NCBI GenBank assembly: GCA_002749535.1 | Contig: MZZL01000031.1 | Coordinates: forward strand, 1-64,000 | Direction of reading: 5' to 3' | DNA from: Apophysomyces variabilis | Lineage: Eukaryota; Mucoromycota; Mucoromycetes; Mucorales; Mucoraceae | DNA: 64,000 nucleotides | Part shown: positions 24,262 through 34,489 of the stretch, one piece after another | How positions within the stretch are numbered: position 1 is the first letter of the stretch | How the letters are laid out: every line of letters starts with the position of its first letter | The notes under the pieces: model-generated | Told to the model about the DNA's origin: nothing | What the model saw: the letters and a program-made list of their open reading frames with translations, nothing else | The model's database searches: none | Position numbers and translations under genes: made by a program

Positions 24262-24536
24262 AGGACACCGTTGTCGTGATATGTTTTGTATCTTTTGATC
24301 TGATTGGTTATCTGTGCCGTCGGCCTTCGTTGCCTTTTATAAAAAGGCGCTTCGCGCCTTTGAATAAAACTTTGTTCTTTAACTCGGTGAATTGTTGGTC
24401 CCGTTAGTCAAAAAAGTATCGTTAGTTGTGCAGAAGAGCAAGACCAGGTTTGGCCGTGCAAGGAGCAAGAGTAAATCCAGTTCCTGGCAGTCTGCCGACA
24501 ACGACATACGACACATGCACGCCAAAAAAATCCAGA

Positions 24537-24858
24537 TGTCGTGTGCGATGTTTTCCTGGCAAAGATCAAACCCACTAGGGATCAAGGGTAACAAAAGAGA
24601 TAGAGAATAAACGGATGATGATCTTTATTGCTAAACAAATCTATGGATATTTATATTTTTTCTAAAACTAATTGTAACAATGCCGAGACGGACGAGCATT
24701 CAAAATAAGTATAATAAACAGACAAGAGATTATGTAATAATTTCGCTGAGCATGGTCTTCCTGGAGATGTTGCTGTTTTGTGATGAAGACCGATGCGTTA
24801 GACGTTTGCCGTTTTTGGACCAAGGCCGATCTGACCAAAATGTTTGTGTCACTACAAT
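24537..24858 (-). repeat. Decayed solo LTR, minus strand
   Basis: Begins TGTCGTGTGCG (reverse complement of an LTR 3' terminus) and contains GGATGATGATCTTTATTGCT and GGATATTTATATT, the reverse complements of the polyadenylation and TATA regions of the intact LTRs. The right boundary is inferred from the next LTR-like start. Confidence 0.45.
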
Positions 24859-25143
24859 TGTCGTATCGATCCCGATCTGAAATATACCAAGCAAGATCTA
24901 CAAGGATGATAGACGAAAGATAATAATACAATAAAATAAGAGAAGATAGATAATCTTTATTCGTTTTGCTTTCACTGATATTTATAATGTCTAATTCTAA
25001 GTCTATTGTTGTAAGCTTGACTTGAGGTGACTCATGGAGAGTGTTGCTTGTGTTACGATCGTCGCAATGACTCACGTTGAAGGAAGTCGTACTACCAAGT
25101 AGCGTGCTTGCACAAAAGGATTCTAAAAGAGGTAAAAGGTATA
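24859..25143 (-). repeat. Decayed solo LTR, minus strand
   Basis: Begins TGTCGTATCGATCC, has ATCTTTATTCGTTTTGC and GATATTTATAATG, then a GACTCATG...TGACTCA pair like that in the intact LTRs. A further TGTCGTATCG at 25144 may start yet another fragment that reaches the intact element. Confidence 0.5.
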
Positions 25144-25307
25144 TGTCGTATCGTTACTTGAATCTGATATAACAGACAAGATTTCCAAAGTAAGATAGAC
25201 TATCAAAAACTCTCTTTTTATTTTGATGCCATTCTTCTTAATTTATAGTTGTCTAGACTTGGAGCGTTACCCACGCTATGAAACCTATGGGGCACTGATA
25301 TTGAAAG

Positions 25308-25623
25308 TGTCGTAGCATATTTCCTTGTGTCACCTTTTTGCTACTTTTGGTATACGCTAGTACCACCATTTCTGTTCATACGTCAAATGCTTTCACTGTG
25401 AGTCATGGATGACTATTGTTACTCAAGGGCATAACGCTCCATGACTCACTAACGATCAAAATGTAGAAAACCGTAGAAAACCATTCAGTATAAATATCTG
25501 GGAATTGGGAAGCAATAAAGATCATCATTCGTTTATTCTCTTATTTTTCCTTTGTTCTATCTGACGCTATTCAACTACACTTCCGTGGCCATTGATTGGA
25601 TCAGCCAAAAAAGAAGTACGACA
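25308..25623 (+). repeat. 5' LTR of the complete Ty3/gypsy element
   Basis: 316 bp, starting TGTCGTAGCAT and ending GTACGACA. It has a TATAAATA box at about 25489-25496 and AATAAA at about 25513-25518, plus a GAGTCATG...CATGACTC inverted pair in the U3 part. Confidence 0.96.
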
Positions 25624-25625
25624 AT

Positions 25626-25638
25626 TGGTAGCTGATGA
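25626..25638 (+). promoter_or_regulatory. Putative primer-binding site overlapping the gag start
   Basis: TGGTAGCTGATGA begins two bases after the LTR. Its first nine bases fit the complement of a fungal initiator-Met tRNA 3' end (…CAGCTACCA). The gag ATG (25635-25637) lies within the site. Assignment to tRNA-iMet is an inference. Confidence 0.5.
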
Positions 25639-26657
25639 AAAAGTTCGATCTATTACCGGAATCATTTAAAACATACCGTAACGTACAAGACCCTTTGGAA
25701 GACCTATTACAAGAACCTTCGATAAGTACTGTGAACAAGCCCATGGAGAAGTCTATGCAACAAGAACCGGCCCAGCAAGACCAAATGGCTCAATTGCTGC
25801 TTGCAGTCACTCGACTCCTGGAACAACGAGAGAAGCCTGCTCTCAAAGTTCGTATGCGTGAACCTGACACGTTTCGAGGAGACCGAACCGCCCATGCAGC
25901 TGAAGGCTGGCTGAGATCCGTAGAACGATACACCGAAATGGCAAGACTCGACGACCTGGAGAAAATTAATTATGCTGTGATGCTCTTACGCGAGGAAGCA
26001 GAACTCTGGTGGCGACAGCGGGAACAATACTCATCAGAAATCGTGGACTGGGCTGATTTTCGTAAGGCCATCCTACAGGAGTTCCGACCGTTGAATGCGA
26101 CCCAGGTGGCTCGCGATCGTCTGGCTGCCCTTCGACAGGAAGGAACTATTTCGGAATATGTGGCGGCATTCAGAAGCGTACGGGTAGAAATACCAACAAT
26201 GACGGACGAAGAAGCTCTTGACCGTTTCACGAGAGGTCTACAAGATGAAGTACGCGCACATGTGGTGACTCGGTATCCGCAGACTACAGAAGAGGCTCAA
26301 CGTATGGCATTGGCGTACGAAAGCGCTAGGATGATGCACTATCCGATCATCAACCCTGTTTTGCCCAGTCAGGCTCCAAGACCAGAAGTGCCACAATACA
26401 TGAGAACGACTGGAGTTGCCCCTATGGATCTCGATGTGACGCAGTTTCGTCAGCAAAACAACAGATCTAGTTCAAGGTTCGATGCCCCTAGAAGACAGCA
26501 AGGACAGGGTGAGGTGCCCAGGTGCTACAACTGCGGTGGCTACGGTCATTTAGCACGGTCATGCTCATCAAGCGAGTTACCCAATCACCTTCGTTTCCGA
26601 CCAAGACGACAAGACCAATCCAACCAACAGTTAAAAGACAAGGCGCGGCGGGTATGA
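25635..26657 (+). CDS. Ty3/gypsy Gag
   Basis: 340 aa. The central region (residues about 75-250) is a retrotransposon capsid domain, with the typical EGWLRSVERY and LWWRQREQY blocks and a short conserved DEEALDRFTRGLQ. A CCHC zinc knuckle (CYNCGGYGHLARSC) is near residues 297-310, followed by a basic tail. It packages the element RNA into virus-like particles. Its 3' end overlaps the pol ORF in a different frame (-1), so Pol needs frameshifting or separate initiation. Confidence 0.93.
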   Translation: MKKFDLLPESFKTYRNVQDPLEDLLQEPSISTVNKPMEKSMQQEPAQQDQMAQLLLAVTRLLEQREKPALKVRMREPDTFRGDRTAHAAEGWLRSVERYTEMARLDDLEKINYAVMLLREEAELWWRQREQYSSEIVDWADFRKAILQEFRPLNATQVARDRLAALRQEGTISEYVAAFRSVRVEIPTMTDEEALDRFTRGLQDEVRAHVVTRYPQTTEEAQRMALAYESARMMHYPIINPVLPSQAPRPEVPQYMRTTGVAPMDLDVTQFRQQNNRSSSRFDAPRRQQGQGEVPRCYNCGGYGHLARSCSSSELPNHLRFRPRRQDQSNQQLKDKARRV

Positions 26658-29600
26658 AGGGAGTCCCTCCGCGCGCACAAAATTCACGAAACTCCCTGAA
26701 TACGGTGCAGACGAATCAAATACCTGAAGGCGATCTCATCAACCTGACCGACGAGCCCAAGGACGCCCAAGAAATTGAGGTTGAGGTGGACCATGATGTA
26801 AAACATATTGCACAGTTGAACTCAATAAAACAGACTGATTTACCTCTGTATATTATGACTTGCAATGGCCAGTCGGTCGAAGTATTGTTGGATACGGGTG
26901 CAAGTGCCTCTTATATTGCCCCGCGGATATGTTCGAATATGGAGCAACAGACGGTGAAAGGCCGGGAGGTGGAAACAGCCGGAGGTCACCTCACAAGCAT
27001 CAAGTCTATGGCTTCCTTTAACCTGGCAATGGCCAATGGATTCCAACAGCCTTGGAAGGCTTACGTGTTTGATACGAAGTTCGACATTATCTTGGGGCGC
27101 GATTGGTTCAAACAAGTAAAGCCGGAGCCAGATTGGAAATATGATTCTTGGAAGATCAAAGACAACGGCCATACTTACGTTCTCACACCGAAGTATCAGC
27201 GTGAAATTCCGGAACTGTCTTATCTCATCTCACACCGGCAAGTACAACGACTGTCCCGAGGCAAGGATGTTGAAGAGATGCTGCTATTCCATTACACTGA
27301 CAACAAGACGCGAACATATGACGGTAACTTCGATTCGATTGTCAAGGAGTACGAGGACGTTTTTAAAGACACATTGCCTGGTTTGCCGCCTGATCGTGGA
27401 GTTGAGCATGTCATCGACACGGGAGATGCAGCACCCATCAATCGCCAACCATTCAAAATGAGCCCTCTCGAATTGGATGAGCTCCGCAAACAGCTTGCTG
27501 AACTCCTGGATCTCAGATTGATACGACCAAGCACATCTCCGTGGGGAGCGCCCGTTTTGTTTGTCAGAAAGAAAGATGGGACCCTACGACTATGCATTGA
27601 CTACCGGGCAATCAATCAAGTAACGAAGCGCAACTCACACCCACTACCCCGTATCGACGAGTGTCTAGAACGACTCAGTGGTGCAAGGTATTTCTCAAGC
27701 ATCGACTTAAAAAGTGGGTATCATCAAGTCAAGATCCGTCCTGAAGACGTACCGAAAACCGCTTTCAATACTCGATATGGCTCGTTCGAATTCCTGGTTT
27801 TGCCGTTCGGTCTGACTAACGCCCCACCGACGTTCCAACGTCTCATGAACTCGGTCCTTGGAGAATATCTGGACAAGTTCGTGTTGGTGTATCTCGACGA
27901 TATTCTGATATACAGCCGTACAGCAGACGAACACCGTCAACACGTCCGTGAGGTCCTAGAGTGTCTTCGGAAGGCGAAGCTGTATGCAAACCTGAAGAAA
28001 TGCGAGTTCAATAAGCAAGAGTTAGAGTTCGTTGGATTTCGAGTGACAAGTAAGGGCATTCTGCCAGCCAAGTCCAAGGTAGCTGCGATCCAACAATGGC
28101 CTATACCAACCAATGTCCAGGAGGTCCGGCAATTCATCGGATTGGGGTCTCATTACCGACGCTTCATACGGGATTTCTCGACGATAGCTACACCACTCAC
28201 CGATTTGACCAAGGGGACTGGTGTCAAGAAACGGGCGATTGCATGGTCGGACGAGTGTCAAAAAGCATTTGATGAAATTAAGTCACGAATGGCCAATGCA
28301 CCTGTACTACAACCTCCTGATCCGGAGTTGCCTTATGTTATCGAAACAGATGCTTCGGACTACGGCGTTGGTGCGGTGTTACTCCAAGAAGGATCGGATG
28401 GGTTGATGCACCCATTGGCGTTTGAATCAAAGAAGCTGTCCACTGCGGAACGAAACTATCCAGCTCAGGAACGGGAGCTACTAGGAATCTTACATGCCCT
28501 ACGGTCTTGGAGATGCTTCATAGAAGGTCGGCCCTATACGGTGTACACAGATCATCATCCTTTACGCTACTTCCGAACCCAGCTGAAGCCCACACCACGC
28601 CTCACACGGTGGATGGCTGAACTCGAACTATTTGACCCAGACATACAATACAAGCCAGGCAAGGAAAACCACATTCCAGATTTACTTTCAAGGCGAGACG
28701 GTCCGAACTGTACTTCGCAAGAACCGGATATGGAGCCAGAGTACCTATATGCAACGCTAGCTATCCAAGAATCCGACTGGCCCAAGTTCTACGCTAAACC
28801 GGAGAATCAATGGCCAGACTCTTATGCTGACCTACTACGAAAACACAAGGATCGGTTTGTGGTTCGCGATGATAAGATCTTTCGTAAGGTCAAGGCAGGG
28901 GATAAGGAGCTCGAAATCAGATACGCTGTCTTCGCTCGTCGCGCTGAAATAGTCCGTCATTTCCACACAAGCTTTGGCCACGCGGGAAACACATCTGTAT
29001 ACGATTGGATCAAGAAACGTTGGTGGTGGCCAAATATGCGCTCTGATATTCAAGAATGGCTCGCTCAATGCCCACAATGTCAGCTGGCTGCCAACGCAGA
29101 TCGCAACACTCACCATTCACCAATGCACTTGCCTGAAATTCCTCCTGCTTTCGCTCGGTGGCATCTGGACTTTATTGGTGAACTACCCACCACAGCAGCA
29201 GGCAACCGATGGATCTTAGTTGCGGTGGATTACACTACGAACTGGACAATCGCACGAGCTGTCCCGGATGCAACTGGTGCCTCCGTTGCTGCGTTCATCT
29301 TTGAAGAGATCCTCATGCGTTTTGGCTGCCCCGCGGAGATCGTTACTGATCGTGGCCCAAATTTCATGTCCAAGGTGTTAGCAAATTATCTCGGTCGTGT
29401 CAAGCTGTATCACACCTTTACATCAGCCTTCCATCCACGCGCAAACGGCAAATGTGAACGGACGAACGGTATTCTCAAACCTATGCTCCGCAAGTACGTG
29501 AATGGTGCCATACATCGCTGGGATGAGTTTTTGGAACCTGCCCTTTTTGCATGTCGCGTTCGCAAGCACCGTACCACTGGATTGAGCCCTTTCTTTCTCG

Positions 29601-30127
29601 TCTATGGTCAAGATCCCGTTCTGCCTGGTGATATTTTACCTCCATTTATTAGTCAAGACCTCCCTAGTGACCCACAACCGGCACATGATAGCCGACTGCC
29701 CCCACTCCGTCAACTACGTCTGGCTCGCGAACAAGCTACAGAACGTCTCTCTCAAAATGGTCAAAAAGACAAAGAACGCTGGGATCTGGTCATGAAGGCA
29801 CAACAATTCGCCATTGGCGACTATGTTTTGATGCGACATGAAAACAAGTTTGGCTTGGAATTTAATTGGAAGGGTCCCTTCAAAGTGATCGACCGCAACT
29901 TGGATACGGATATCTACAAGCTTCAATCCATCGAAGGCAAGCCATACAACTCTTGGGTGCACACTGACCGCCTGCGTCCCGCCAACATTGGTTCCAACCC
30001 TATCACGGCTACATGGTACGATCCAGCTACTAGTCGCGCAAACTGGCGCAATGAGCCCCATCTTCTCACCGCTATTTCCCTGATGCTCGAGGACGAGCAA
30101 TATTCTCGGGAGGGGGTATTGTCGTAG
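26522..30127 (+). CDS. Ty3/gypsy Pol (protease, RT, RNase H, integrase)
   Basis: A 1201-codon open frame that overlaps gag by 136 nt; the functional part probably begins within the overlap. Retropepsin LLDTGAS is near residue 122. Reverse transcriptase follows, with CIDYRA near residue 357 and YLDD near residue 456. RNase H has ETDASDYG near residue 607. Integrase has an HHCC zinc finger (H...H around residue 813, CPQC near 850) and a D-D-E core at WHLDFIGEL (about 882), VTDRGPNF (about 941) and CERTNGIL (about 979). A GPY/F-like tail (WKGPFKVI near 1115, then HTDRLRP) closes the protein. No stop or missing catalytic residue is seen. The last codons run into the 3' LTR. Confidence 0.95.
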   Translation: MLQLRWLRSFSTVMLIKRVTQSPSFPTKTTRPIQPTVKRQGAAGMKGVPPRAQNSRNSLNTVQTNQIPEGDLINLTDEPKDAQEIEVEVDHDVKHIAQLNSIKQTDLPLYIMTCNGQSVEVLLDTGASASYIAPRICSNMEQQTVKGREVETAGGHLTSIKSMASFNLAMANGFQQPWKAYVFDTKFDIILGRDWFKQVKPEPDWKYDSWKIKDNGHTYVLTPKYQREIPELSYLISHRQVQRLSRGKDVEEMLLFHYTDNKTRTYDGNFDSIVKEYEDVFKDTLPGLPPDRGVEHVIDTGDAAPINRQPFKMSPLELDELRKQLAELLDLRLIRPSTSPWGAPVLFVRKKDGTLRLCIDYRAINQVTKRNSHPLPRIDECLERLSGARYFSSIDLKSGYHQVKIRPEDVPKTAFNTRYGSFEFLVLPFGLTNAPPTFQRLMNSVLGEYLDKFVLVYLDDILIYSRTADEHRQHVREVLECLRKAKLYANLKKCEFNKQELEFVGFRVTSKGILPAKSKVAAIQQWPIPTNVQEVRQFIGLGSHYRRFIRDFSTIATPLTDLTKGTGVKKRAIAWSDECQKAFDEIKSRMANAPVLQPPDPELPYVIETDASDYGVGAVLLQEGSDGLMHPLAFESKKLSTAERNYPAQERELLGILHALRSWRCFIEGRPYTVYTDHHPLRYFRTQLKPTPRLTRWMAELELFDPDIQYKPGKENHIPDLLSRRDGPNCTSQEPDMEPEYLYATLAIQESDWPKFYAKPENQWPDSYADLLRKHKDRFVVRDDKIFRKVKAGDKELEIRYAVFARRAEIVRHFHTSFGHAGNTSVYDWIKKRWWWPNMRSDIQEWLAQCPQCQLAANADRNTHHSPMHLPEIPPAFARWHLDFIGELPTTAAGNRWILVAVDYTTNWTIARAVPDATGASVAAFIFEEILMRFGCPAEIVTDRGPNFMSKVLANYLGRVKLYHTFTSAFHPRANGKCERTNGILKPMLRKYVNGAIHRWDEFLEPALFACRVRKHRTTGLSPFFLVYGQDPVLPGDILPPFISQDLPSDPQPAHDSRLPPLRQLRLAREQATERLSQNGQKDKERWDLVMKAQQFAIGDYVLMRHENKFGLEFNWKGPFKVIDRNLDTDIYKLQSIEGKPYNSWVHTDRLRPANIGSNPITATWYDPATSRANWRNEPHLLTAISLMLEDEQYSREGVLS

Positions 30128-30435
30128 CATATTTCCTTGTGTCACCTTTTTGCTACTTTTGGTATACGCTAGTACCACCATTTCTGTTCATACGTCAAAT
30201 GCTTTCACTGTGAGTCATGGATGACTATTGTTACTCAAGGGCATAACGCTCCATGACTCACTAACGATCAAAATGTAGAAAACCGTAGAAAACCATTCAG
30301 TATAAATATCTGGGAATTGGGAAGCAATAAAGATCATCATTCGTTTATTCTCTTATTTTTCCTTTGTTCTATCTGACGCTATTCAACTACACTTCCGTGG
30401 CCATTGATTGGATCAGCCAAAAAAGAAGTACGACA
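30120..30435 (+). repeat. 3' LTR of the complete Ty3/gypsy element
   Basis: 316 bp, identical by eye to the 5' LTR. The pol stop codon falls inside its first bases. Confidence 0.96.
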
Positions 30436-30500
30436 AAAGTGAAACCAAAAATCTAAGAGTACACGACATATACGACACAATTTTGCAGACACGACACGTC

Positions 30501-30505
30501 AAAAA
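30501..30505 (-). terminator. Pol III terminator of the tRNA-Val gene
   Basis: TTTTT on the minus strand directly after the tRNA discriminator base. Confidence 0.75.
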
Positions 30506-30579
30506 TGATTCCTGCCAGATTCGAACTGGCGACCGTCTGTGTGTTAGACAGACGTGATAACCAACTACACCAAGGAATC
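30506..30579 (-). tRNA. tRNA-Val (anticodon AAC)
   Basis: On the minus strand a 74-nt cloverleaf folds fully. Acceptor stem GATTCCT pairs with AGGAATC, with discriminator A. The D arm is GTGTAGTTGGTTATCAC. The anticodon arm is TCTGT-CTAACAC-ACAGA, with AAC at positions 34-36. The T arm is GCCAG-TTCGAAT-CTGGC. There is no intron. A run of five T residues follows the 3' end on the minus strand (30501-30505), a normal Pol III terminator. Confidence 0.96.
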
Positions 30580-30890
30580 CTGTGTATTTTAACCCTATGC
30601 GTGGTATTCCTTCTGGCCGTCCCAAGGAAGTAAAAAAAAATACGGAAATGAAGCTCTTGCGTATACTCGATTCTACGGAAAGTCTTGCTCTTCTCCCTGT
30701 TTCTTCGGTAAGTGCACCACATTTTGGGAGGTACACGACATTTTGGTGGAGTACGTGCATAACGTATCTGGCTGGGACACAACGTCTGGCAGTTGTTGGT
30801 ACACCGCATCTTTTGAGGTACACTACCTTTATGAACTGAAAGATAGTCACACAACAGACTCCAATGGTGCACAACTTTCGTGAATGGTGA

Positions 30891-33229
30891 ACCTACCACT
30901 TGACCTTGACCTGGGTAAAACTGGTGTTACACGACGCTATAATCTCTGCATTTTATTGTTTTATCCTGACGTATACACTGTTGTCTTTTAAGTCAAGATA
31001 GTATAATTCATAATTATTTTCTTTTGTTCGTTATTGCTATCTTCCGTTTTGTCGTATTTCGACATACACACAGACCAATAAACGTCTTCACATTACCCAA
31101 AGCGGTAATTAAAAGAAGAATAAAGCGGAGATCGTAAAAAAGACTTCTTCTTGAACCTGAAGTCGATCTGACACAATAACAGTCTGAAACCTGTTGAATA
31201 AAGACACAGTCCAGACTCAGGAACTCAGAGATAATCTCTTTACCATGACTAAACAAAAATCTACCATTGGCTATCCCAATGAAAAACTTTTCTTCGTCAT
31301 GAATATGTTTACTGATTGGTTTATTATCTGTGTCAAAGAAACTACGATCTAATAACCGCTCACAGTATAAATAAGACTTGGAATCTAATCTTAATAAAAA
31401 AAACTCTTTTCTCGAGTCTCAAGGATTTATTCTTGTTATCCATTTTTTATCTTAAATTTCCCTCAGATTCCACACGTTTCATTCATTTTTTTATTAGTTT
31501 CCTTTCCTAAAGATCTTGTCCCACTAGTACGAAGTTTAATAGAAATTTTCCATTAATAAAAAGACGAGGACAAAGGGAACGGAAAGGAGGTGTGCGGGAG
31601 TGACATCCAAAGAAAACCCTTTTTGTGCCTCAAGCTCTGTTTACACTCTGAAATTTGTCTTGGTCAAGTTATATTGTTGTTATTGGATCACTGAGGATCA
31701 TTGAAGCATATAATTGACAGAGTTTATTGTGTATTTCGCGATAGCCTTTTTTTTTTTGGTACCCTTCTATTATTGTATTTCCTTCTTTCGATCACCTTTA
31801 TTTTATTATTCTTTTTTGAATTCTTTAACATCCTCCTTACGGTTGAGATTATCTTATTGTACCCTTCCCTTTTTATCAATTGCAATTACATTGTATCCTT
31901 TTCTTCTAAGTGCTATATTTATTGTGCGCCCTTTCCCTTCTTACGAATATTTGTATTCTCTTTATTTTGTACCTTTCTGTTACAAGACAAAGCACCGCAC
32001 ATGTCAATTTTTGTCAGATTCTTGGATTCTTTTCCCCTGATTGTCTTGCTTCCGTCCAAACGATAATAATTCCCAGAATGCTCAAACCAGCCTTGTCAAA
32101 AGCAAAGAATAAAACATAACTCTTGAATTACTGATTGATTTCTTCGTTGTCCTTTATTGAATATTATTCTAATGATATTTATATTTTATAGAACAGAATA
32201 TGCTAGAAGAAATATAATCTATATATAATACTTTTACTAAAAAGTACTAGGAATATCTATTTTAATTTGTATGTATAATACTTCCAGAATGTTCAAGTAG
32301 TATCCATAACGATCTTTCAGATCACGTGTTTGGACCAACGGTTTTCTGGCAACCAGGATTGGTCAGCTTGAATTTTCTCTTCAGCAGTGATGTGTCACTA
32401 TATGGAATAGTCTCATCCATAACATTTTTGTCGTATCCATAGCTATAATGGATACTCTCACTACTCCGATTATGTCTAAATAGGGAAGATGGACTTTAAA
32501 CACGGACTTATATAATACGGGATTAAGCAATCTTAACTCAGTTCCTTAATACAATGAACAATGCCGAGCTTCTATGATCCGCTACGGAGAAGTCTCTCCA
32601 TTATAGAAGGCAATTACAAATCACTTAATACAAAGCACAGTCCATAATCACAGTCCTGTCCATCTAGACCCACAGACATTTTAGTATAAAAGAGTAATGT
32701 TTTTATTTGAATAAAGATCATCCTACATTGAGTCTCGCGTATATTGCTTGTCTCTTTTTTCTCATCAGATAAAACATTACAATTTTAACACCTTGTGTGA
32801 TAGTTTTTCTGGCCTCCGGCCCCACCACCCAAGTAAATACAACATGGAAAGAATAAAAAGATGGAGCTTTAGAAAGTAAATATGATGGAAAGTCTGTCTT
32901 GCTCTTTGTGTTATATGTGTATAGAAAAAGGGATGGATAGAATCCTTTGAGACTGTTGGATATCTTTATTTCATTCAACTTGTATGCCTATTTATAATTA
33001 TTTGCTCTTATGTGGGATTTGTAATTAGTGAACGTTCTTCTCAGTGATAGGTGTATGATTTAGCTAAGTGTAATAACTGCGGTAGAGCAGTGTCACCTTG
33101 TCTTCATCCTTGGTGATAGATCTCTGATCTAGAGAAGAGGTGCAGTCGGGGTTCCAAACTAGAGAAGTTCACTGTAAATGGAAACACGTTAATTCCGATC
33201 ATCCTGTTCATGGAACACAAGTACTAGGA
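30891..33229. repeat. Patchwork of decayed Ty3/gypsy LTR fragments
   Basis: LTR-like signatures occur in both orientations. A plus-strand one is near 31340-31420 (CACAGTATAAATAA then AATAAA). A minus-strand one is near 32145-32195 (CTTTATTGAAT...GATATTTATATT). Another plus-strand one is near 32680-32740 (TTAGTATAAAAGAG, AATAAAGATCATCCT). Another minus-strand one is near 32955-33000 (GATATCTTTATTTCATT, CTATTTATAA). Boundaries cannot be fixed by eye. A long T-rich stretch with no LTR motif fills about 31690-32030. No gene is supported. Confidence 0.4.
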
Positions 33230-33430
33230 AGTCACACTACGACAGCGACGTATACCACACTCTTCAAGAAGTACACGGCTAGGTACACTACACGTTGGCC
33301 TAGGTGCGCGACATTTACTTTTTGGTGCACACCTGCCTTGTACGTGCAACCCTCTTACAGACCTGGTTGGTACACCACAATCAATTATTTGTACACGCAC
33401 ATCCGCCTCGGACGTAAATGGTCATTTGGT
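33230..33430. repeat. Degenerate GTACAC/GTGCGC repeat patch
   Basis: Contains GTACACGGC, GGTACACTACACG, GGTGCGCGACATTTACTTTTT, GGTGCACACC and GGTACACCACAATC in about 150 bp. The TTACTTTTTGG(T/C)GCACAC segment also occurs near 12698-12715. Confidence 0.4.
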
Positions 33431-34480
33431 GTAACTTGGAAAACACGACTGAATCCTTCCTCCCATTCTTTCCCAGTGATCGCATGCTTTTCCTAACCTA
33501 TGTCCTTAGCGTTTACATCCGTTTTGTATGGTTTCAATTTCAAGTTAGCTCTAGTGAATTCCTCTCTTTGGTCGAATAGTTTCAGAAGAAATAAAAGACA
33601 CCGGAGAGGGAAAAAGGAGAAAAGGGGGAGACCTCTTTCGCAAGAAAATAAAAAAAAAGGAATCTCTTGGGCGAACCTTTGGCCCTCAAGAACTGGAACT
33701 GTATTGTACTTGCAAACATCTTTTCTGGATACAGTGAATTTGGAGTGTCTTTGAGATTGCTGTTGAGAAAGGATCTAAGGAACTCATCTTCACTCTTAAG
33801 ATCGTTTGAAGTAACATTGTTTATTTGGTGAATTTCCTTTAGTTATCTTCCTTTCACATATTTTATTTTGTTCTCTCTCTCTTCTACTACCCTTCGTTAT
33901 ATCTTTTCCTTAACCCGGCTCCCTCTCAATTGTATTTTATTCGAAGGATTGATATTTTGCGAATAGGGGGTTCACACTTGTTGTTGTTGTATCTTTTGTG
34001 TTTGGTACTATTTTATTTATTTCTACCCCCATCCTTCTTTTTGTACTTACTTGTCACAGTACATAAGCACCGCATGTGTCAATTTTGACATGTTGTGTAG
34101 TAGATCTGCTGGGTAAGCTCAGTGCAATAGAGAAAGATTTTTGTCATGGCTTGACTGGGATATAAGAGGCATCCTGGTGAAGAATAAAACTTCGTTGTTC
34201 TCTTCCCTATATTGGGCAAGCTTATTCTGTTTAGGGTTGGAAGAGCCAATGAAACGCTCATATAGTGTGAGGACAAGCTAATAATAATTGCATATGGTGT
34301 AAGTTAGAATTAGTTCAGGCAACAAACAGATCATGTAGTGCAGCCAATTGAATTCTTAGGATAAAGCTCGAATCTTGAATTAACTTTTAATTAAGGGTCA
34401 GGGTCTTGATCGCTTATATTTACTTCGTTTTTATTACCTAACTTCGCTGTGTATATAAAAAAAAAGAAGAGAAGAGGAAG
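33431..34480. other. Intergenic region, nothing recognised
   Basis: Low-complexity AT-rich sequence with purine-rich stretches (for example around 33585-33660). No coding region is supported. Confidence 0.4.
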
Positions 34481-34489
34481 TCCTGGGCC

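Larger units (their letters stand above)
25308..30435 (+). mobile_element. Complete Ty3/gypsy LTR retrotransposon
   Basis: A 5128-bp element with two 316-bp LTRs that I read as identical, a putative primer-binding site, a gag ORF and an overlapping pol ORF, both open throughout. It is flanked by a 4-bp target duplication (AAAG at 25304-25307 and 30436-30439). Identical LTRs mean insertion was very recent. The element has no chromodomain; its C-terminus ends in the GPY/F module. It lies inside a graveyard of related solo LTRs and 70 bp from the 3' end of a tRNA-Val gene. Confidence 0.97.
30440..30890. repeat. Degenerate GTACAC-type repeats around the tRNA gene
   Basis: On both sides of the tRNA gene occur variants of GGTACACGACATTTTGG: near 30459, 30711-30730, 30731-30750 and 30810-30830. 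Spacing is often about 20 bp. They resemble the patches at 12690-13090 and 33230-33430. Confidence 0.4.

Noticed and set aside
31701..32119. Three overlapping plus-strand open frames rich in Phe, Leu and Ser
   Set aside because: They result from T-rich low-complexity sequence and would look like membrane proteins by chance.
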